Below the pieces are notes generated by a model. The model was not told where the DNA came from and made no database searches. It saw only the letters and a program-made list of their open reading frames with translations. From Methanobacterium sp. (GTDB taxonomy: Archaea > Methanobacteriota > Methanobacteria > Methanobacteriales > Methanobacteriaceae): DNA of 64,000 bases. This document shows, piece after piece, positions 57,737 through 64,000 of the stretch; position 1 is the stretch's first letter, and each line of letters opens with the position of its first letter. The position numbers were made by a program, and so were the translations under genes. Where the stretch lies: assembly GCA_015661405.1 (NCBI GenBank), contig JACWMK010000003.1:21216-85215 (forward strand), written 5' to 3'.

Positions 57737-58054
57737 CTAATCGTATTCTCTCCAAGTAAAACCACAAGCAGTGCACCTTAAAAATCTAGTTTCTGATTCA
57801 TCTGCCCTTCTAGTTTGTTGTAACCACCAGAATGCTTCCTTATTTTTACATTTAGAGCAAATAGCACGTGTAGTTGGTAGAGTTCTTATTTTATCATCAG
57901 TAAATATTATGCTCTCCTTTGCATTTACCTCTTCAGAAACTTCATATTTACTTATTAATTCTTTAGTTATTCCCCTTTCGTATCCGCATTTTTTACAATG
58001 AAAACGTTTATCCTCGGGGAACATGACAGTTCCACATTTGGGGCAAAATTCCAT
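57737..58054 (-). CDS. tfs: Transcription factor S (TFS/RPA12-like)
   Basis: 105 residues. N-terminal zinc ribbon CPKCGTVMFPEDKRFHCKKC and C-terminal TFIIS-like ribbon CSKCKNKEAFWWLQQTRRAD followed by DESETRFLRCTACGFTWRE, with the catalytic DE loop. It stimulates RNA cleavage by stalled RNA polymerase. AGGAGGATTTAA precedes ATG 58054. Confidence 0.96.
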   Translation of the reverse strand: MEFCPKCGTVMFPEDKRFHCKKCGYERGITKELISKYEVSEEVNAKESIIFTDDKIRTLPTTRAICSKCKNKEAFWWLQQTRRADESETRFLRCTACGFTWREYD

Positions 58055-58229
58055 TTAAATCCTCCTTAATATTAACTTGGTGAATCTACAAAATTTGAAT
58101 ATTTTTTTTTAATTAACTTTATTTTGAAGTATATTTTTTTAGTAGATTTTAGTTAGTTTAATATTTAATTAAATATTAACTTTGGGTAAATTCATTTTAA
58201 CATTTATTATCTAAATATTTAAATTAAGT

Positions 58230-58628
58230 TCAAATGGTTAAAGCATCAATAATAATTTTTTTATGGTCAAAAGCTAGATTAAGTTTAAATATATCACCTA
58301 ATTTTAAACAATCTACTTCTAGTGCATCAGTGTCAGCCTTTAAATTCCCTCCTGTTTTCTGTGCTGTGAAACATATTGTAATTATATGTCCTCGAGGATC
58401 CCTATCTGGATCTGAATAAACACCAGAAATTTTATTTAAATCAATTTTAAGACCAGTCTCTTCCTTTACCTCCCGTAAAACTGCTGATTCAACTGTTTCA
58501 CCGTATTCTACAAATCCCCCAGGTAAAGCCCATAATCCTTTATAAGGTGAATTTTTCCGTTTAATAAGTATTATTGAATCATTATCGCATATTATGACTG
58601 CATCTACTGTTAAAAAAGGGTGTTTAAT
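58230..58628 (-). CDS. NUDIX hydrolase with no standard start codon
   Basis: 132 residues. The Nudix box is intact: GFVEYGETVESAVL followed by REVKEETGL (about 38-60), so catalytic Glu and Arg are present. The frame begins IKHPFLTVDAVIICDND with no ATG, GTG or TTG; the first usable codon after GTGATTCAAC is ATT at 58628. Either ATT serves as start, or the ATG was lost, or an upstream frameshift exists (an ATG at about 58646 is out of frame). It is probably a functional or very recently damaged gene. Confidence 0.8.
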   Translation of the reverse strand: MKHPFLTVDAVIICDNDSIILIKRKNSPYKGLWALPGGFVEYGETVESAVLREVKEETGLKIDLNKISGVYSDPDRDPRGHIITICFTAQKTGGNLKADTDALEVDCLKLGDIFKLNLAFDHKKIIIDALTI

Positions 58629-58758
58629 GTTGAATCACGTCCATCAACTTAAATCATATTCACTAAAAAAAAATTTTTATTATTTAATTAATCAAAAATA
58701 TTTATTTAAAATAATTAAATAATTTAAAGTTATAAATCACAGTTAAATTTTAATTTAA

Positions 58759-59370
58759 TTAAGCATTACCCTTAGATTCCCCAGTGATTACTCCTGCTGC
58801 TATGATATGTGCTGCTCTTAAAGGCTCTGGTATATCACTGCGAGTGGATGATAGCTTTATTATTTTTTCAGCATCCTCTAAGTCTATGCCACATATCTGG
58901 ATGTATAAATTGTCTTTATTTTCATTTTTAATTTTATATATTTTCCCAGCATCCAAAACATCATTCCATCGCTCTTTCCAGTCGGGAAATCGTTTCAACG
59001 CTTTTTCTATCTTTGCTAAATTAGGATACTTTCTCATTACCACAATAACTGGTATTTTTGTGGCTTCAAAGATCTTTCTAATGTTAGCAATGTTAAAACC
59101 ACCAAAAGTAATGCCATCTAACATCATTACACCTAGCTGATCTTTATGTCGGGTGTTATTTACCATAATGATAATTTGATGAGTGGAATTTCGACCATCT
59201 CCCGTGATAAATGTTCTAATTACACCATCAAGCCAATGTCCAGCTCGGAAAACTGTGGCAATTAACATGACTGGTTGAGTAGTGTGTGGTGTGAATGGAG
59301 CATCATCCACTCCTAGAATCCTAATTTCCTTCTTTATACTCCTGAATTTTTTATTAATATTTTGATTCAT
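58759..59370 (-). CDS. DUF99-family protein (endonuclease dU-like)
   Basis: 203 residues. RILGVDDAPFTP near residue 18, ATVFRAGHWLDGVI, LDGITFGGFNIANI and HIIAAGVITGE are the DUF99 pattern. DUF99 members are related to endonuclease V and some cut at deoxyuridine; that activity is inferred. The gene follows rpoL by 1 bp, so it is in the same transcript as the RNA polymerase subunit. Confidence 0.88.
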   Translation of the reverse strand: MNQNINKKFRSIKKEIRILGVDDAPFTPHTTQPVMLIATVFRAGHWLDGVIRTFITGDGRNSTHQIIIMVNNTRHKDQLGVMMLDGITFGGFNIANIRKIFEATKIPVIVVMRKYPNLAKIEKALKRFPDWKERWNDVLDAGKIYKIKNENKDNLYIQICGIDLEDAEKIIKLSSTRSDIPEPLRAAHIIAAGVITGESKGNA

Positions 59371-59371
59371 T

Positions 59372-59656
59372 TCATTTTTTTTCTATTTTTTCAGAAGATT
59401 CAAGAGATTCCATTATATCTTTGAATTCATAACATCTTGACTTCAATGTTTCTGCTGCCTTCTTAAGTGATTTTCGTGGATTTTTAGCCTTAAGATATAA
59501 TTTAGGTTCTCCAATGATTGGATGATCCACCACATATGCTGCAGCTTCTACATCATCATCTTCCATTAAGGTTTTTCTTAGTGTATTGCAGAGTGTGTGA
59601 GACTCTCCTGTAATTTCTATTTCCAATTCATTTTTAGTGTCTTTTATGATCTTCAT
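59372..59656 (-). CDS. rpoL: DNA-directed RNA polymerase subunit L
   Basis: 94 residues. LEIEITGESHTLCNTLRKTL, then VEAAAYVVDHPIIGEPKLYLK are the Rpo11 pattern. Pairs with RpoD in the assembly platform. The C-terminus is Glu/Lys rich. Six bp after csl4. Confidence 0.95.
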   Translation of the reverse strand: MKIIKDTKNELEIEITGESHTLCNTLRKTLMEDDDVEAAAYVVDHPIIGEPKLYLKAKNPRKSLKKAAETLKSRCYEFKDIMESLESSEKIEKK

Positions 59657-59662
59657 TTTTAT

Positions 59663-60232
59663 TCATCCCTCATAGTTTGAAGAAAGTTTTCTTCTCTCTT
59701 TTCTTCCGCAATTTGGACATAATACTTCGTTTTTACTTACTTTCTTCATGAAATATCGGCAACTGGTACACATGGCTTTTATAACACCAAGTTCATTTTC
59801 AGCAGTGGTTAAATCCACGTTATCCAATCCTATAATCTTAGTTACTTTTGCTTCTACCAGATCTCCAATTCTGAATTCATCGGTTAATTTAGATACATAT
59901 CCCCTATCTGCTTGTGAAATGTGTATACCTCCAGAAAATGAAGTGGTGAGGCTTCTAGTGCTGCCCTTAGCGCCCTCAATTTTCATCAAAGCTCTCTGAC
60001 CTCTGACTTCAGATATTTGTCCAAATACCATTACTCCAATTTTCAAAAGTGATGGGGAGTTGGTTTTTGGTATTATGGATATTTTTTTATTTTTATTGTC
60101 TATGTGAACTGTTCCGGCTACTAAAGATCTTATTTTTCCATCATCTTCATAAGTCCAGTCAGCTGGGACAAATTCTTCTGTAACTCCCAGAGGATCCCCT
60201 GGAAGGACAAAGTCTCCAGATTTAGTTTTCAT
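59663..60232 (-). CDS. csl4: Exosome subunit Csl4
   Basis: 189 residues. N-terminal domain (FVLPGDPLGVTEEFVPADW), S1 domain (about 65-140, GVMVFGQISEVRGQRALMKI, GIHISQADRGY) and a C-terminal zinc ribbon (CTSCRYFMKKVSKNEVLCPNC). RNA-binding cap of the archaeal exosome. GAGGTG precedes ATG 60232. Confidence 0.96.
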   Translation of the reverse strand: MKTKSGDFVLPGDPLGVTEEFVPADWTYEDDGKIRSLVAGTVHIDNKNKKISIIPKTNSPSLLKIGVMVFGQISEVRGQRALMKIEGAKGSTRSLTTSFSGGIHISQADRGYVSKLTDEFRIGDLVEAKVTKIIGLDNVDLTTAENELGVIKAMCTSCRYFMKKVSKNEVLCPNCGRKERRKLSSNYEG

Positions 60233-60403
60233 TCATTGCACCTCAACTTTAAAAAAAGTTTTATTTTAGAAATCTTTAAATTGATGTGAATTTTTTTTTT
60301 TAATATCTAATTCTAATTAAGTTATTATATGATTCATTAATTATTTTTTATTTATTATAATGAACATTATGAATTCAATTTAAACAACCTTTTTATTAAT
60401 TTC

Positions 60404-61396
60404 TTAGCATATTCTAATTTCATCTATTTTGTAATCTTCCCATTTCTTCTTATCAAGTATAATCAAAAGTTCTTCTGGAGTTAATAATGGTTTTTTATAC
60501 ATATTAGCATCGTCTATGGCTATTCTAGGGCATGCTGTCACTATAAATGCGTCTAAATCCATAAACGGTACTAAAAGTTCAGGAGAAATATGATCCATCA
60601 GTATAATATATGCTTCTTTTCCTTCTTTATGAATCATGCTTTTTAAATTTTTTGCAAGTTCTAAACGCAGCTGACCTTTCTTGGAAGAAACAATGATTCC
60701 GAATCTTTTTGCTTCCTTAGCTTTAGTAATCCTAGCGAATCTTATTCTTAGGATTCTATCTGCAAATTGATCAATATTTCTAGCCTCATTTCGGTAAGGA
60801 TCGGCGATTATAACAGGTTTATGGGTGGAAAGTTTAATTCCGAGAGGATGGAAGTTTCCACTTCCCACATATAAATACACGTCAACTGGAAGGTCTTCCA
60901 CAGCTGAAAAATTACATCCTAGTACTTGGGCTTTTCTGGTTCCTTGACCTTGTTTCATTATTACTGTTTTACCTTCTTTTTCCAGAAAATTTGCTGTTTC
61001 TTCTAGAATATGAAGATGTTGAGTATTGGTTACTAAACCAATGGTTTTATAGTTTTTCAATAGATTTAAGGACTCTTTAATTGCTGGTATGACGTTCAGT
61101 TGGAATTGAGCTTCAACAAAAAGTATAGGCACATCATACTCCAATTGTAGAGGTGTATGTCCAAAATGAACCAATAAATCAACCATACCTTTCATACTTG
61201 TATCTGAAACATCACAAGCACCAAAACTGATATCACCAGATATTATAACATCTGCACCGGTTTCATTTTCTATTCGCTTGGCAACAGATGTGGCATAGAT
61301 TTTAAGACCTTCTGGAAACTGTAATCCCACAGAATGTGCATCTATAATCTTTATTTCTTCAAAGATATTATCTACTTTGAGTTGATAGTTTGACAT
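60404..61396 (-). CDS. dph2: Diphthamide biosynthesis enzyme Dph2
   Basis: 330 residues. Radical-SAM-like enzyme that transfers the 3-amino-3-carboxypropyl group to a histidine of elongation factor 2. Three cluster cysteines are visible: GDISFGACDVSD, VLGCNFSA and TACPRIAIDDANMY. QFPEGLKIYATSVA near residue 26 is also typical. It stands between csl4 and hpt, separated by AT-rich spacers. Confidence 0.95.
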   Translation of the reverse strand: MSNYQLKVDNIFEEIKIIDAHSVGLQFPEGLKIYATSVAKRIENETGADVIISGDISFGACDVSDTSMKGMVDLLVHFGHTPLQLEYDVPILFVEAQFQLNVIPAIKESLNLLKNYKTIGLVTNTQHLHILEETANFLEKEGKTVIMKQGQGTRKAQVLGCNFSAVEDLPVDVYLYVGSGNFHPLGIKLSTHKPVIIADPYRNEARNIDQFADRILRIRFARITKAKEAKRFGIIVSSKKGQLRLELAKNLKSMIHKEGKEAYIILMDHISPELLVPFMDLDAFIVTACPRIAIDDANMYKKPLLTPEELLIILDKKKWEDYKIDEIRIC

Positions 61397-61523
61397 GACA
61401 AGTTGGAATTGTTTTTATTTAATAATAGAAATGCAACTATTTCTATTAATTTTTTGATTTTTATAAATTAATTTAACAATTATTTCCTATAAAATTTTTA
61501 AATGATGTACATTAGTATAAAAA

Positions 61524-62087
61524 TTAAATTTCTCCTTCTATTACCACCTTATTATCCTTTACATTTACTTTAAGTAATGATTTAATTTTTATTCTCGCTT
61601 TTCTTTCCACGATACTTTTACCTTCTCCTTTCTCTATAACTACTATTACATCTATAATTTCAGCCCCAATACTTTTAAGAGCATTTATAACAGCAGTCAG
61701 AGTACCTCCTGTGCTAACTACATCATCCACAAGAATCACTCGTTCTCCTCTCTTTATTCCATTTATATAAAGCTTACCATCACTATAACCTGTTATTTGG
61801 TGAACATTTACTTCTCCTTCCAATCCATAAGTGCGTTTTCTCACCACTACAAAGGGTATACCCGTCTTTAATGATAATGCAGTGGCTATAGGGATTCCCA
61901 TAGCCTCAATACATACTATTTTATCCACATCATGATTCATATATTTATAAATAACTTCTACAACCTCTTCAATAAGATTAGGTTCCACTAGAGGAATACC
62001 ATCAGTTATAGGATGCACAAAATAATTATATTCCTTTTTTTTTACAATTGGAGCCTTCAATAAACTTTTTTTAAGATTTTCAAGCAT
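61524..62087 (-). CDS. hpt: Hypoxanthine/guanine phosphoribosyltransferase
   Basis: 187 residues. PRPP motif VILVDDVVSTGGTLTAVI (about 116-133), with ICIEAMGIPIATALSL and TGIPFVVVRKRTYGLEGEV upstream. It belongs to the archaeal Hpt branch for purine salvage. GTGATATA precedes ATG 62087. Confidence 0.92.
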   Translation of the reverse strand: MLENLKKSLLKAPIVKKKEYNYFVHPITDGIPLVEPNLIEEVVEVIYKYMNHDVDKIVCIEAMGIPIATALSLKTGIPFVVVRKRTYGLEGEVNVHQITGYSDGKLYINGIKRGERVILVDDVVSTGGTLTAVINALKSIGAEIIDVIVVIEKGEGKSIVERKARIKIKSLLKVNVKDNKVVIEGEI

Positions 62088-62418
62088 TATATCACATCAA
62101 AATATTAAATGTTCCAAAAAATTTGATTTTCTCAAATTTAATATAGATTTAAGCTTTTTAATTGTTTTTTATGACTGTAAAATAATTAATGTACATAAAT
62201 ATATTCAAAAAAGTTTTTTAACATTACTAAATTTATTATATATATTATATAAAATATATATAAATTAGTTATACTATTTCAATTAAGTTATTATCAAATA
62301 ATTAACAAAAATAACCTCATTAATATAAAAATATTTTAAATAAAATTTTATATTATTTTTTCCTTATATCAAAACTATCATTTCATAAAAAAATTTTTAT
62401 AAAAACCGGTGACAGACA
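62088..62418. other. AT-rich divergent promoter region hpt / srp54
   Basis: About 330 bp of very AT-rich DNA with several alternating TA stretches (around 62230-62270) usable as TATA elements. I see no ORF, dyad or RNA gene. Confidence 0.4.
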
Positions 62419-63750
62419 ATGTTGGGCAATCTAGGTAAAAACCTAACCAAAACAATGAAAAAATTGGCGGGAATGACAATAATAGATGAAGAAGTTGTCA
62501 AAGAAGTCATAAAAGACATACAAAGAGCCTTTATACAGGCTGATGTTAATATTAAATTAGTACTCAAACTTTCCAAGACTATAGAAGACCGATCATTAAA
62601 TGAAGAACCACCTAAAGGCACAACCCCTAAAGAACACGTTGTAAGAATTGTTTATGAAGAATTAGTGAAGCTTGTAGGAGAAAAACCAGCCACTGTTGAA
62701 ATCACTACAAAACCTTATAAAATACTTTTCGTAGGGCTTCAAGGAAGCGGTAAAACTACTACTATTGCCAAACTGGCAAAATATCTTCAGAAAAAAGGTT
62801 TTAATCCCGCAATCGTGGTTACTGACACATGGAGACCTGCTGCATATGAGCAGTTAAAACAGTTAACTGAAGATATGAACTTGTCTATATATGGTGATCC
62901 TAAAAATACTGACGCTCTGGACTTAGCGAGAAAAGGTTTAAATGAATTTAAAAAACAAGATGTTATAATTATAGATACTGCAGGCCGCCATAAAGAAGAA
63001 CAAGAACTCTTAGACGAAATGAAACAGATTTCGGGAGTGGTGAATCCAGAAGAAGTTATACTAGTCATAGATGGTACTATCGGACAACAAGCCAGAGAAC
63101 AAGCTCTTGCCTTCAGTAAAACCACCAATATTGGATCTATAATCATAACCAAGCTAGATGGTTCTGCTAAAGGTGGTGGAGCTCTATCTGCAGTAGCAGA
63201 AATTGGAGCACCTATAAAATTCATTGGTACCGGAGAGAAATTGGATGATTTTGAAGCTTTTGATCCTGAAAGATTTATATCAAGACTTCTAGGTATGGGA
63301 GATATTAAAACTCTCCTAGAAAAGGCAGAAGAAATAGCAGAGGAAGACGTTAATGTAGAATCCATGGATGCTATGATGAGTGGTAAATTCACATTGAAGG
63401 ATATGTATTCTCAATTTGAAATGATGAATAAAATGGGTCCCATGCAACAAGTAATGAATATGTTACCAGGTATGGGAGGTAAACTACCAAAAAACGCTTC
63501 TCAAGTAACAGAGGAAAAGCTAGCAAAGTATAAGATAATTATGGATTCCATGACAGATTATGAACTAACTCACCCCGAAGTCTTAAAACAATCACGTGTA
63601 AAAAGAATATCTAGAGGATCTGGTGTTAGAAATGAAGATGTCAAAGAGCTTATGAAATATTATAATATGACCAAGAAAGCTATTAAAGGATTTGGAAAGA
63701 GAAAAATGGGCGGTCCTTTAGGACAAATGATGCGTCAGTTTATGAAGTAA
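62419..63750 (+). CDS. srp54: Signal recognition particle protein Srp54
   Basis: 443 residues. N domain helices, then G domain FVGLQGSGKTTTIAKLA (about 104-120), DTWRPAAYEQL, IIDTAGRHKEE and ITKLDGSAKGGGAL, and a Met-rich M domain (about 300-443) that binds signal sequences and 7S RNA, ending MGGPLGQMMRQFMK. GTPase for co-translational targeting. GGTGA precedes ATG 62419. Confidence 0.97.
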   Translation: MLGNLGKNLTKTMKKLAGMTIIDEEVVKEVIKDIQRAFIQADVNIKLVLKLSKTIEDRSLNEEPPKGTTPKEHVVRIVYEELVKLVGEKPATVEITTKPYKILFVGLQGSGKTTTIAKLAKYLQKKGFNPAIVVTDTWRPAAYEQLKQLTEDMNLSIYGDPKNTDALDLARKGLNEFKKQDVIIIDTAGRHKEEQELLDEMKQISGVVNPEEVILVIDGTIGQQAREQALAFSKTTNIGSIIITKLDGSAKGGGALSAVAEIGAPIKFIGTGEKLDDFEAFDPERFISRLLGMGDIKTLLEKAEEIAEEDVNVESMDAMMSGKFTLKDMYSQFEMMNKMGPMQQVMNMLPGMGGKLPKNASQVTEEKLAKYKIIMDSMTDYELTHPEVLKQSRVKRISRGSGVRNEDVKELMKYYNMTKKAIKGFGKRKMGGPLGQMMRQFMK

Positions 63751-64000
63751 AATGATAAATTTTATTATTAAAAATTAGAATAATATTTTATTCAATTATG
63801 AGTTATTTTAGCATCATTAAAACATTAATTGATTTTTTTTTAAAATTTATTTTTAAATTCCCATATTTTACAAGAAATATATAGAGATTTTCTATTTACT
63901 TCATTTTTTTTTTAATTTTGTTGGTTAATTTTTGGGTAATTTTAGTTATTTGTTTGATTTTTTATATTTTCTGGGGTTTTTTCTTCTTTTTTCCTTTATT
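63751..64000 (+). terminator. T-rich region after srp54
   Basis: The 250 bp to the window end are very T-rich on the plus strand, with runs of eight to nine T around 63832-63840 and 63905-63913, suitable for archaeal termination of srp54. No gene is seen before the window ends. Confidence 0.35.

Overview
The window comes from a low-G+C hydrogenotrophic methanogenic archaeon of the order Methanobacteriales, most likely Methanobacterium or a close relative. The evidence is a complete energy-converting hydrogenase B (Ehb) operon, an F420-reducing hydrogenase operon in the order frhA-D-G-B, formylmethanofuran:H4MPT formyltransferase (ftr), a family-B DNA polymerase that stops just after motif C (the split PolB typical of this order), and archaeal information-processing genes (Nop10, aIF2-alpha, S27e, L44e, GINS, PCNA, TFS, RpoL, Csl4, Dph2, SRP54). 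Ribosome binding sites are mostly GGTGAT/GGAGG-like, and TTG or GTG starts are common. In many genes the start codon lies just downstream of an in-frame codon inside the Shine-Dalgarno (SD) site, so starts were chosen by SD spacing.

Layout: 0-3.7 kb holds hom, a cupin, a DUF6448 protein, a small acidic protein and an ACT-domain protein (probable EhbQ). 3.9-13.5 kb is the leftward ehb operon, with an imperfect palindrome upstream of ehbA. 14-25.7 kb is a housekeeping mixture: an AstE/AspA-like protein, argG, a BofA-like protein, an FMN-binding protein, NAD(P)HX repair, a K+ channel with three copies of an unrecognised C-terminal repeat, ftr, a flippase-like protein, a phosphodiesterase, a slipin and an MBL hydrolase. 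An intron-containing tRNA-Trp lies at 25.8 kb, and its intron carries box C/D motifs. 26-33.5 kb holds an MFS transporter, an archaeoflavoprotein, two GNAT acetyltransferases, PolB1, gene debris and an HxlR regulator. The HxlR promoter palindrome recurs upstream of a 30-residue CC-GPKG-C peptide gene.

33.6-41.6 kb holds larB, hypF, an HTH regulator and the grpE-dnaK-dnaJ chaperone set. The regulator and grpE are separated by perfect 79-bp tandem repeats with operator-like symmetry. 41.7-43.2 kb is a decayed island (PadR and methyltransferase remnants and a foreign-looking GC-rich fragment) ending at the initiator tRNA-Met. 43.4-50.6 kb holds two membrane-anchored coiled-coil proteins, map, frhADGB, a PAC2 pair and two tRNA-Arg genes. 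50.7-64 kb contains small genes, a VOC pseudogene, an EndoQ-like nuclease and a long leftward block for translation, RNA processing, replication and transcription, then srp54.

The genes connect in three ways. Frh supplies F420H2 and Ftr is the second step of CO2 reduction. Ehb uses an ion gradient to make low-potential ferredoxin for biosynthesis. HypF, FrhD and perhaps LarB serve nickel-enzyme maturation. I found no CRISPR array, intact insertion sequence or defence island. The least explained features are the HxlR/mini-peptide regulatory unit, the triple-repeat K+ channel tail, the 79-bp chaperone promoter repeats and the box C/D-bearing tRNA-Trp intron.
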